NCBI GenBank assembly: GCA_041676265.1
Contig: JBAYSE010000004.1
Span: forward strand, 1 to 27,105
DNA: 27,105 nt
Reading direction: 5' to 3'
Source: DUOJ01 sp041676265
Lineage (GTDB): Bacteria; Spirochaetota; Spirochaetia; Sphaerochaetales; Sphaerochaetaceae
How positions within the stretch are numbered: the first letter of the stretch is position 1; the number at the start of each line of letters is the position of its first letter. Under the pieces are notes generated by a model. That model searched no databases. It had not been told where the DNA came from and saw only the letters and a list, made by a program, of their open reading frames with translations. A program made the translations under genes and the position numbers. Of this stretch, positions 1 through 6,852 are shown piece after piece.

Positions 1-1437
1 CATTGAACTGATACGCGCCCCCATATATTGCAGATAAGGACCCGTATTGCCGTTAAACGAGATCGATTCAGCCGGGTTGAACACCATATCTTTGGTTGGG
101 GTTGTCTGTAAAAGGTAGTAGTTAAGCGCCCCCAAAGCGACTGCCTCACTGGTCTTTTGCACATCGTCTACAGCCGATTCTCGCTCTTTGGTTTTAATCT
201 CGTTTTTAGCTAACTCGGTTAGTTGTTCAAATAGATTGTCGGCATCCACTACCGTCCCTTCACGGCTCTTCATTTTGCCATCGGGCAGATTCACCATCCC
301 ATAGGAGAGGTGGTGTAAATCTTTCGCCCAAGTGTATCCTAAGCGTTCCAACACATGAAACAAGACTTTAAAATGGTATTTCTGCTCACTGGCAACCACA
401 TAAATCAAGCTATCGAAAGGCCAGTCGGCGTGTCTGGAAATAGCAGTACCAATATCTTGGGTTAAATAGAGACTGGTGCCATCGCTTCTTAGAAGCACTT
501 TTTTATCGAGCTTTATCGCACTCAGGTCAATCCAGATAGACCCATCCTCTTCTTTGTAAAAGACCCCCTCTTCTACCCCTTTGAGGACAGCTTCCCGCCC
601 GAGGAGGTAGGTGTCGCTCTCGTAGTAGTACCGGTCAAAGGAGACGCCTGTCTTTGCGTAGGTTTGATCCAGTCCCTCTAGAGTCCACCTGTTCATTTTC
701 TCCCACAACTCGATAACTTCGCTATCTCCCTCTTCCCACTTGCGGAGCATCTCTTGCGCCTCAAGGATTGCATTGGCATCCTCCTTCTCCCATTGGGAAA
801 AACGGACGTAGTACTTCCCTACTAGATGGTCGCCTTTTAACCCTGAGCTCTCCGGGGTCTCATTATTGCCAAACTTCTGGTAAGCCAACATTGATTTACA
901 GATATGCACCCCTCGATTGTTAATAAGAGAGACTTTGTAAACCTCGGCACCACTGGCTTTCAAGATGGCACTCACACTCTCGCCGAGGGCATCATTACGC
1001 AAGTGTCCTAAATGGAGGGGTTTATTGGTATTGGGGCAACTGAATTCGACCATTATCCGTTTGCCCTGGTTCTCGGTGTTGGTACCATACTTTTCTCGCT
1101 CTTGCAGGACCTGTGCGTAGAGTCGTTCGGCCAACCTAGCCACATCTATTTTTATGTTTAGATAAGGACCGGCCGTCAGCACTTCCCCTTTAGGCAAGTC
1201 TGTGCGCTTAACGAGGCGGTCTTTTAAGACCTGCGCCACCTTATTAGGAGCCATCTTAAGTGCTTTGGCATAGACAAAGAGAGGAAAAGCCAAGTCTCCC
1301 ATCTCCGGTTTTGGAGGGGTTTGGACACTCAGGTCCCCGCCTTCTTTAAGAACAGTGTTACTGCCGAGGACCTCCAATCCATACGCTTCAAGTTCCTCTT
1401 CAACAATATTTTTCCATGACTCCCTAATTTGCTGCAT
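1..1437 (-). CDS. argS: Arginyl-tRNA synthetase, 3'-truncated by window edge
   Basis: Class I aminoacyl-tRNA synthetase that charges tRNA-Arg with arginine in the cytoplasm. Reading the minus strand from the ATG at 1437 gives 479 uninterrupted codons to base 1, so roughly the last 100 residues of a normal ~580-residue ArgS lie outside the window. The N-terminal tRNA-recognition domain comes first. The ATP-binding HIGH-type motif appears as HLGH near residue 141, preceded by CPNTNKP, and the KMSKS-equivalent appears as KMKSREG near residue 387. The anticodon-binding domain begins at the left edge with SFNGNTGPYLQYMGAR. KMKSREG is, from memory, the form common in spirochaete and Bacteroidetes enzymes. 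The start is supported by GGAG just upstream and a GAGGGAG further back. It is apparently transcribed alone from its own promoter. The assignment is secure. Confidence 0.97.
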   Translation of the reverse strand, partial: MQQIRESWKNIVEEELEAYGLEVLGSNTVLKEGGDLSVQTPPKPEMGDLAFPLFVYAKALKMAPNKVAQVLKDRLVKRTDLPKGEVLTAGPYLNIKIDVARLAERLYAQVLQEREKYGTNTENQGKRIMVEFSCPNTNKPLHLGHLRNDALGESVSAILKASGAEVYKVSLINNRGVHICKSMLAYQKFGNNETPESSGLKGDHLVGKYYVRFSQWEKEDANAILEAQEMLRKWEEGDSEVIELWEKMNRWTLEGLDQTYAKTGVSFDRYYYESDTYLLGREAVLKGVEEGVFYKEEDGSIWIDLSAIKLDKKVLLRSDGTSLYLTQDIGTAISRHADWPFDSLIYVVASEQKYHFKVLFHVLERLGYTWAKDLHHLSYGMVNLPDGKMKSREGTVVDADNLFEQLTELAKNEIKTKERESAVDDVQKTSEAVALGALNYYLLQTTPTKDMVFNPAESISFNGNTGPYLQYMGARISSM

Positions 1438-1467
1438 TACTCCGCTTCTCCCTCGTCTATCGTTGTC

Positions 1468-1496
1468 ATCATACGGAGATTTACACTCCTCATCAA
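1468..1496 (-). promoter_or_regulatory. Sigma-70-type promoter for argS
   Basis: On the minus strand a -35 hexamer TTGATG (1496-1491) and a -10 hexamer TATGAT (1473-1468) are separated by 17 nt. Expected transcription start is near 1461, leaving a leader of about 24 nt with the argS ribosome site. Five of six -10 bases and four of six -35 bases match the consensus. This is a pattern match only. Confidence 0.5.
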
Positions 1497-1648
1497 GCCG
1501 TTGGATCGTTAAATAGCGCTATGGCAGACCTCTGCAGTGATTAAGAGAAAACCACCTAACAGTAATTGTTGGGGAATTACGGATTCTAAAACTTTTGAAA
1601 GAGAATTGTAATTAGGGAAAAAGAGGGCTGAAGAGAGGTGAAAATTGG
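1497..1648. other. Intergenic stretch without recognisable gene
   Basis: Together with the methyltransferase stump and the flanking promoters, this makes up the ~465 bp without an intact gene between argS and the serine acetyltransferase. A small open frame on the minus strand (about 1509-1700) has no similarity I recognise and no ribosome site, so I do not call it. The only structure seen is a 6-bp inverted repeat, GTAATT at 1562-1567 and AATTAC at 1575-1580, with a 7-nt spacer. A further partial copy of the arm (GTAATTA) lies near 1607. No tRNA-like cloverleaf or terminator U-tract was found. Confidence 0.4.
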
Positions 1649-1843
1649 TCATTTTTGACCCGTAGCAGAGAGCCAGAGCCTCTTTAGGCGTGTGCCGCAC
1701 CCGACATCTAAAACTGAATCATCAAGATTGATGGGTAAATTGCGCCGAATGAGAGTGTATTCGGTTTTTCCAATCCAGGCTCCCCTTTTTTGGCTATACC
1801 ATGCATCATACTTGGCCGGGTCTTCCACCTTTTTGCCTCCCAT
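1649..1843 (-). pseudogene. Truncated SAM-dependent methyltransferase remnant
   Basis: The minus-strand frame of 64 codons starts like a class I methyltransferase of the methyltransferase-11 type: a DPAKYDAWY segment near the N terminus, then RGAWIGKTEY, and motif I (SAM-binding) as LDVGCGT near residues 45-51. After GCGT the similarity stops abruptly, and the frame ends 13 codons later at a TGA. Neither of the other two minus frames continues the usual motif I to motif IV region; one of them stops within a few codons. Complete members are about 200-260 residues long, so roughly three quarters is missing. No clear Shine-Dalgarno precedes the ATG at 1843. I read it as a decayed, inactive gene whose 3' part was deleted. 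An expressed short peptide is possible but unsupported. Confidence 0.65.
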
Positions 1844-1854
1844 CTACTATTTTA

Positions 1855-1884
1855 TTGCTATTCACATTATATTACATCTATAAC
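1855..1884 (+). promoter_or_regulatory. Putative promoter for serine acetyltransferase
   Basis: TTGCTA (1855-1860) and TATAAC (1879-1884) are separated by 18 nt. Transcription would start near 1891, just in front of the GAGGAG ribosome site (1892-1897) of the gene starting at 1904. No riboswitch or long leader fits in this space. Confidence 0.38.
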
Positions 1885-1903
1885 CTGCTTCGAGGAGTGT
1901 ATC

Positions 1904-2866
1904 ATGGAAAAAAAAGAGAATCGTTATGCTCACTATTTAGATCACTACTTGGCGAGTTTTGACCGTAGTGGCCAAGCCAACTTTATAAGTTTTAGGCCGA
2001 TTCCTTCAATGGTCACGATTGAGGGCATCGTAGAAGACTTCATGGAGCTCTTCTATCCGGGGCGCAGCGGCCGTCGGGCCCTCACCAACGATTGTGTACG
2101 GGAAGAGTTGGCAAAATTGCTGGAAAAAATTGGGTTGGCCCTCGAGAAGCAAATCTACCTGGCCTTTTACCATACAAACCCCCTGAGCTTAGGGGACGAA
2201 GAGGTAGTTCCCTATCAAGAAATCTCCTCCAAGATTGTCGGCGAACTCTTTAGAGCCCTCCCCGACTTAAGGCGAATGATGAAAGAAGATGCCCTGAGTG
2301 CCTATGAAGGGGACCCGGCAGCGACCTCAGTGCGAGAGGTGCTAATCGCCTATCCAGGGGTGAGAGCCCTCACAATCCACCGCATCGCCCACTTTTTGTA
2401 TTTACAAAATGTCCCTTTGGTCCCCAGAATGTTGGGGGAAACAGTCCATAAACAGACCGGCATAGACATCCATCCGGGAGCCGAAATCGGTCGCTGCCTC
2501 TTCATTGACCACGGTACAGGAGTCGTTATCGGAGAGACTAGTAAAATTGGCAATCAGGTAAAAATCTACCAAGGAGTGACTTTAGGAGCCCTCAGTTTCC
2601 CCAAAGATACCCACGGGGACCTCATCAGGGGGGTAAAAAGGCACCCCACCCTAAAAGATCGAGTGACCATCTATGCCAATGCGACTATCCTCGGCGATAT
2701 CACAATTGGGGAGAACAGTATAATCGGTTCTAACACATGGATCAGAGAGGATGTTCCAGCCAACCGATTGGTCCAAAACAAAGAGCCTGAGAGCATAACG
2801 CGTAAATTAAAGGTCAAAGATGCAGACGGCAAAGAGTGCGGTGAAGCCTCTACTCCCTCCGAATAG
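1904..2866 (+). CDS. Serine O-acetyltransferase, EpsC/CysE type
   Basis: Makes O-acetylserine from serine and acetyl-CoA, the committed step of cysteine synthesis, in the cytoplasm. The 320-residue product has a long helical N-terminal half followed by a left-handed beta-helix of hexapeptide repeats from about residue 185 to the C terminus. The catalytic region shows GIDIHPGA (Asp188) and IDHGTGVVIGET (Asp202-His203), then QGVTLGAL and a GDITIGENSIIGSNTWI coil. The length and extended N terminus resemble the EpsC subgroup rather than the ~270-residue enterobacterial CysE. I chose the ATG at 1904 because GAGGAG lies six bases upstream. An in-frame ATG at 1790 would add 38 residues unlike the family and lies upstream of the likely promoter. 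No cysK is adjacent. The 3' end overlaps the convergent AraC-type gene by 17 bp. Confidence 0.93.
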   Translation: MEKKENRYAHYLDHYLASFDRSGQANFISFRPIPSMVTIEGIVEDFMELFYPGRSGRRALTNDCVREELAKLLEKIGLALEKQIYLAFYHTNPLSLGDEEVVPYQEISSKIVGELFRALPDLRRMMKEDALSAYEGDPAATSVREVLIAYPGVRALTIHRIAHFLYLQNVPLVPRMLGETVHKQTGIDIHPGAEIGRCLFIDHGTGVVIGETSKIGNQVKIYQGVTLGALSFPKDTHGDLIRGVKRHPTLKDRVTIYANATILGDITIGENSIIGSNTWIREDVPANRLVQNKEPESITRKLKVKDADGKECGEASTPSE

Positions 2867-3599
2867 AGGCAATATACTCACTAGGAGTCATCCCGGCATA
2901 CCTCTTAAAGACTTTGCTAAAATAGTTACTGTCGTTGAAGCCCAGTCTGGCAGCTACCTCTTGAATCGATGTGTTGCCATCCTCAAAGTAGAGTTTGGCG
3001 ATGGCTACCCTCTGCTGACTAACATAAGCCGGGATGCTCATATTTGTCTCCCGTTTGAACTTGCGTGAGATATGGGAGATGTGGGTGTTATACATCTCGC
3101 CCAGTTGTGTAATAGGGATGTCTTTGTCGAGGTTAATCACTAAGTAGGTAACTACTTTTTTAATGAGAGGACTGTAACTGTTAATTGTGAAATCTAAGAC
3201 GGCTTTAGAGTAATCTAGCACAATTTGGTTGTAGAGATGGTCGTTGAGGTATGGGATGGAGACTGCTCGCTCTATCATGATGTGGAATTTGTTAGAAAGC
3301 CCGTAAAGGTAGAGACTCTGCAATCCCCCTAACCTAGCAGCATAGCGACAGAGGGCATTAAGCGCTATTAATTCATCCTTGCAACATCTCAAAGCCTCAC
3401 TGGCACTTGCCTTAGTACAACAAATTAAATCTGGAAAGAGCTTTTTCCTCCTTTCTAAGAGCTCTTCAACCTTAAAAGGGTTACCCCATTGTACATTGTA
3501 CATTAGCTCTCTTTCAAAATCGTATTTTTGTTCAAGCTGAACCAAGTTTATAGACTCAGGCATGAACCCCTCTCTCTTGGAATTATTTTTTTCTTCCAT
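2850..3599 (-). CDS. AraC-family transcriptional regulator
   Basis: DNA-binding regulator of 249 residues. The C-terminal ~100 residues form the double helix-turn-helix of the AraC/XylS family: ITQLGEMYNTHISHISRKFK for the first recognition region, and IQEVAARLGFNDSNYFSKVFKRYAGMTPSEY as the classic second HTH and signature. The N-terminal ~140 residues are mostly helical with no cupin, periplasmic-binding or receiver motif I can name, so the effector is unknown. This resembles YesN/YSIRK-type short regulators. The ATG at 3599 has AAGGG upstream; an in-frame ATG at 3563 preceded by GAGGGG is also possible. It lies 54 bp after mtaB on the same strand and converges with the serine acetyltransferase gene. 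Control of either neighbour is only a guess. Confidence 0.9.
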   Translation of the reverse strand: MEEKNNSKREGFMPESINLVQLEQKYDFERELMYNVQWGNPFKVEELLERRKKLFPDLICCTKASASEALRCCKDELIALNALCRYAARLGGLQSLYLYGLSNKFHIMIERAVSIPYLNDHLYNQIVLDYSKAVLDFTINSYSPLIKKVVTYLVINLDKDIPITQLGEMYNTHISHISRKFKRETNMSIPAYVSQQRVAIAKLYFEDGNTSIQEVAARLGFNDSNYFSKVFKRYAGMTPSEYIASIRRE

Positions 3600-3653
3600 A
3601 AGCCTACCCTTACTTGAAGAATAATGAGAAAGAAGTTGAAAAGCAAGGTCAAT

Positions 3654-4970
3654 TTAATCGATTAAGGCTTTACCTGTTAAAAGAGTACTCTTTTTATCGA
3701 CTTCAACTCTAACTTTTAATAGATCCCCTCTCTCCACATTGGGAGGTACCCCTATAAGAGGCACTTTGAGGTAGTTTCCGGTTAATCCAAACCACGCCGA
3801 GCCCTGTTTTTGTTCAACAATCGCCTCCAATGTCCGTCCTATTTGCCGGTTTTTATAGCGCCTAAAATGGATTGTCGATAAATCGCGCACGATTTTGGCC
3901 CGCTCATCTCTGATGCTCTCACTCACCCTGTCTTTGGCTTCCCAAAGGGCCGTTTGGGGCCGCGGGGAGAAGGGAAAGACGTGGAATTGGCTGAACTCAT
4001 TCTCCCTGTAGAACTCCATAGATCTGCTAAATTCTGCCGCATCTTCTCCGGGCAAGCCGGTAATTACATCGGCAGCAATAAAGGGGTCCTCTTTTACCGC
4101 TCGTAGCTCTTTAATTAACTGCTCCACTAAGGCGAGGCTGTAATGGCGGTTCACCCGCTTTAAAACAACCGGAGAGCCCGATTGCAGGGGCAGATGAAAA
4201 TGACTCTGTATTTTAGCATTGCCACACACCTCTATCAGTTCATGATTTAGTCTGTCGGGCTCCAAAGAGCTGAGACGTAAACGGGTATCGCTACCTGTCA
4301 CTTTTAAGAGCTCTTTAAGGAGTTTTGCTAAATCGGTTGCACCATCTTGGTAGGCACTGATATTGACCCCGGTGAGGACGACTTCATGAAACCCCTCTTT
4401 TTCAAGGACTAGGGCTCTTTTTGCAACCTCTTCCAGACTGAGGCTCCGGGCGGCGCCACGGGCAATTGAGACACGACAATACCCACAGGTGTTATCGCAA
4501 CCGTCCTGTATCTTCAGAAAAGCCCGGCTATGATAGGTAAAACTGGTCGCTTCATAATCGAACACAGAGGCATTACTTTCTCGGCAAGTGAGGGCGAACT
4601 CTGTAAGGGCATCATAAAGTTCAATGTCGCCAATGTGGGATGCGGCGAGAAAGCTTGGTAAGGCTAAGAGGTTGGGCTTATCATCCAAGGAGATTACGAC
4701 CACTTTGCCAGCTATCTTACGCAATGCATCCCTCTCCATCTGGGCATAACAGCCGGTGATTAAAACCACCCCCGCCTTGGCATACTTTCGGATCATCCGG
4801 CGAGCCTTCTGCTCCGCTTTACTGGTGACTGTACAGGTATTAACAATATAGAGATCGGCTTCTGCATTGCCCGCGACAACTTCAAAGCCCTCTTGCGTAA
4901 AAGCGGCCGCGATAGCTTCGCTTTCGCACTGGTTAAGTTTACACCCCAATGTATATATCAAAACTCTCAT
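3654..4970 (-). CDS. mtaB: tRNA (t6A37) methylthiotransferase MtaB
   Basis: Radical-SAM methylthiotransferase that converts N6-threonylcarbamoyladenosine-37 to the 2-methylthio form (ms2t6A) in ANN-decoding tRNAs. The N-terminal UPF0004 domain has the three cluster cysteines, Cys10, Cys46 and Cys74. The radical-SAM loop CDNTCGYC supplies Cys158, Cys162 and Cys165 for the second [4Fe-4S] cluster. A C-terminal TRAM-like segment covers roughly the last 60 residues. The opening MRVLIYTLGCKLNQCES is typical of MtaB and distinguishes it from MiaB and RimO. At 438 residues it is full length. Its ATG directly abuts the tyrA stop codon (no gap), so the two are almost certainly cotranscribed and translationally coupled. 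Confidence 0.94.
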   Translation of the reverse strand: MRVLIYTLGCKLNQCESEAIAAAFTQEGFEVVAGNAEADLYIVNTCTVTSKAEQKARRMIRKYAKAGVVLITGCYAQMERDALRKIAGKVVVISLDDKPNLLALPSFLAASHIGDIELYDALTEFALTCRESNASVFDYEATSFTYHSRAFLKIQDGCDNTCGYCRVSIARGAARSLSLEEVAKRALVLEKEGFHEVVLTGVNISAYQDGATDLAKLLKELLKVTGSDTRLRLSSLEPDRLNHELIEVCGNAKIQSHFHLPLQSGSPVVLKRVNRHYSLALVEQLIKELRAVKEDPFIAADVITGLPGEDAAEFSRSMEFYRENEFSQFHVFPFSPRPQTALWEAKDRVSESIRDERAKIVRDLSTIHFRRYKNRQIGRTLEAIVEQKQGSAWFGLTGNYLKVPLIGVPPNVERGDLLKVRVEVDKKSTLLTGKALID

Positions 4971-5714
4971 CTATCTAAACTGTCCATTTTCTTGCTCGCT
5001 TAGCATCCCCAGAACTTTATCGAGGGACTCTTTTAAGCGGCTTTGCATAGCCGGAGCATAGGGATTAAAGCGTTGTAAGTCGAGGAAGAGTTGTAAAGGG
5101 TCGTTACAGGTTTGCTCAATAATTGAGAGTAAGCGCCGGTAACCTAGCGTTGCGATTTGGGTCGGCTTTAAAGCCAATTCGTCCAATACCCGCCCTACGA
5201 AGTGCGTCACCCCCTGTGAGTAGGCGGCTTCCCGGTCGTGAGCGTCACAACTCATCTCCAATAAGTTGAGTTCCATCTTTTTAAAAAGGGTGCGCCAAAT
5301 ATCAAACTCAGCTTCCCCTCCTCTAATGGGACAGAACACCATAGGCAACCCTTTAAGGCCATCTTTACCCGAGTCGGGGCCAAACATAGGGTGCGTCGCA
5401 ATAATATCCACCTGTGGCGAGAGCAACTCCGTCATAATTTTAGCCGGATAAACTTTCACCGAACAGGTATCCATTACCAGAGTCCCCTCTTTAATTAGGG
5501 AGGCACTCTCTTTAAGAACCGTTTCCAGCGCCGAAATAGCCACGCAAAAGATGATGGTATCGCACTTAAAGAGCTCCTCTTTAGAGACCAAAATTACCCC
5601 TTCAGGGGCCTGTTCAAGTGGGGTGCGGTTAAACCCTTTTATAGTTGCGTAACGGGAGAGCTGCAAAGCCCAAAACTTACCGAACCTCCCCAATCCATAA
5701 ATCCCTATTTCCAT
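4971..5714 (-). CDS. tyrA: Prephenate/arogenate dehydrogenase family protein
   Basis: NAD(P)-dependent dehydrogenase of tyrosine synthesis, converting prephenate to 4-hydroxyphenylpyruvate or arogenate to tyrosine. The Rossmann nucleotide-binding motif GIYGLGRFG is at the very N terminus. It is followed by VMDTCSVKVYP and the family hallmark THPMFGPDSG, then a helical C-terminal dimerisation half; no ACT or chorismate mutase domain is present. The product is about 247 residues, slightly shorter than the usual 270-290. I start at the ATG at 5714. An ATG at 5723 is also possible, but the TTG at 5744 would lie upstream of the predicted transcription start near 5740. Substrate preference cannot be read from sequence. 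It is followed without a gap by mtaB; no other aromatic pathway gene is nearby. Confidence 0.88.
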   Translation of the reverse strand: MEIGIYGLGRFGKFWALQLSRYATIKGFNRTPLEQAPEGVILVSKEELFKCDTIIFCVAISALETVLKESASLIKEGTLVMDTCSVKVYPAKIMTELLSPQVDIIATHPMFGPDSGKDGLKGLPMVFCPIRGGEAEFDIWRTLFKKMELNLLEMSCDAHDREAAYSQGVTHFVGRVLDELALKPTQIATLGYRRLLSIIEQTCNDPLQLFLDLQRFNPYAPAMQSRLKESLDKVLGMLSEQENGQFR

Positions 5715-5746
5715 GGGGCCCATCGTAGCATATCGGGGGAACAACT

Positions 5747-5776
5747 ACAATAATCCCGTATTTAACTCATTGTCAA
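5747..5776 (-). promoter_or_regulatory. Putative tyrA-mtaB promoter, consensus -35
   Basis: On the minus strand a perfect TTGACA (5776-5771) is followed after 18 nt by TATTGT (5752-5747), giving a start near 5740. A second perfect TTGACA (5792-5787) lies 16 bp upstream as part of a TTTGACAA direct repeat, with no good -10 of its own. It overlaps the divergent pta promoter. Confidence 0.42.
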
Positions 5777-5789
5777 AGTGTGGTATTGT
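5761..5789 (+). promoter_or_regulatory. Putative extended -10 promoter of pta operon
   Basis: An extended -10 element TGGTATTGT (5781-5789) is preceded at a 17-nt spacing by a weak -35, TTTAAC (5761-5766). Expected start is near 5796, followed by the AGGAG ribosome site at 5812-5816. The direct repeat TTGTCAAA (5770-5777 and 5786-5793) lies across the spacer and the -10 box. Confidence 0.35.
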
Positions 5790-5822
5790 CAAACCTGAGA
5801 ATATTACCCACAGGAGTTTCAG

Positions 5823-6821
5823 ATGACATTTGCACAAACAATGAAAGAGCGGGCAATCGCTATGCAAAAACGGTTGGTTCTGCCCGAAGGAACAGAAGAG
5901 CGGACAGTTGTAGCTGCCAGAAGGATTATTAACGAAAAAATAGCCGCTAAAGTGACCTTATTGGGGAGCTTGGAGGCTGTTACCAAAGTGGCTGAAGGGG
6001 CCGGTATAGACCTCAAAGGCATTGAAGTAATCGACCCGCAGGAGTCTGCTTGGCGAGAGCGCTTTGCCCAAGAGTACTATGCTTTACGCCAACACAAAGG
6101 GATGAGTGCCGAAGAGGCCTATGCCTCGATTGTCTCCCCCCTCCGTTTCGGTGATATGATGGTACGCTTAGGCGAGAGCGATGCGATGGTAGGGGGCGCC
6201 GAGAATACAACGGGTAACGTATTATTGGCCGCTTTCCAAATAATTAAAACTAAGGTGGGGATTAAAAGTGCCTCTTCCTGTTTTGTGATGGCCACTGAGA
6301 AGCATGAACTGGGAGCCAATGGGTCGTTTATCTTTAGCGATTGCGCCACTATAGTTGATCCCACCGCTGAGCAATTGGTAGAGATCGCCGAAGCATCAGC
6401 CCACTCTTGTAAAACATTCCTCAATGTTGAGCCCGTTATTGCCTTCCTCTCTTACTCGACTAAAGGCTCTGCCAAGGGACCCATGGTCGACAAAGTTACT
6501 GCGGCGGTTAAGCTGTTGCAAGATAAACGGAGCGACCTTTTGGCCGATGGGGAATTACAACTCGACGCCGCAATTGTCCGTTCAGTGGGCGAGAGTAAAG
6601 CCCCCACTTCTCCTGTGGCCGGCAAAGCTAACGTCTTAATCTTCCCCGATTTGCAAGCCGGTAATATTGGTTACAAATTGGTCCAACGTTTAGCAGGAGC
6701 GCAAGCCTACGGTCCAATTCTACAAGGATTTGCTAAGCCAATCAGTGACCTCTCCAGGGGGTGCAGTATTGACGATATCGTCGTTACCAGTGCTATCACA
6801 TTGGCCCAGGTAGAAAACTAA
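5823..6821 (+). CDS. pta: Phosphate acetyltransferase
   Basis: Interconverts acetyl-CoA and acetyl phosphate, the first step of the Pta-AckA route that makes acetate and ATP in fermenting bacteria. The 332-residue product is the short, single-domain form of the PTA_PTB family, without the DRTGG/P-loop N-terminal extension of E. coli Pta. Visible landmarks are RLVLPEGTEERT at the start, MVGGAENTTGNVL, SSCFVMAT, and KANVLIFPDLQAGNIGYKLVQR followed by GPILQGF near the C terminus. The ATG is preceded by AGGAG six bases upstream. No ackA lies in this window. The GGDEF/EAL gene follows after about 30 bp with no terminator and then overlaps a MATE gene, suggesting a three-gene operon. Confidence 0.96.
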   Translation: MTFAQTMKERAIAMQKRLVLPEGTEERTVVAARRIINEKIAAKVTLLGSLEAVTKVAEGAGIDLKGIEVIDPQESAWRERFAQEYYALRQHKGMSAEEAYASIVSPLRFGDMMVRLGESDAMVGGAENTTGNVLLAAFQIIKTKVGIKSASSCFVMATEKHELGANGSFIFSDCATIVDPTAEQLVEIAEASAHSCKTFLNVEPVIAFLSYSTKGSAKGPMVDKVTAAVKLLQDKRSDLLADGELQLDAAIVRSVGESKAPTSPVAGKANVLIFPDLQAGNIGYKLVQRLAGAQAYGPILQGFAKPISDLSRGCSIDDIVVTSAITLAQVEN

Positions 6822-6852
6822 ACGCTAAGGGAATGGTAGAGAGTTGAACTGG

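Noticed and set aside
1647..1660. GGTCA-TTTT-TGACC hairpin as a terminator
   Set aside because: The stem is only 5 bp and no run of T follows; on the minus strand the tail is AATTTTC, too weak to call.
1790..1903. Upstream ATG extending the serine acetyltransferase by 38 residues
   Set aside because: The extra residues are unlike the family, overlap the methyltransferase stump and the predicted promoter, and lack a ribosome site, whereas the ATG at 1904 follows GAGGAG.
2820..3068. 82-codon open frame opposite the AraC-type gene
   Set aside because: It mirrors the conserved HTH region of the real gene and has no family similarity.
3654..3665. 12-bp palindrome TTAATCGATTAA at the mtaB stop
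   Set aside because: No loop and an AT-rich half-site; it is made by the last mtaB codons and not placed at a promoter, so probably chance.
5715..5744. TTG start 30 bases upstream for tyrA
   Set aside because: No Shine-Dalgarno, and it would lie upstream of the predicted transcription start near 5740; the Rossmann motif should be close to the N terminus.
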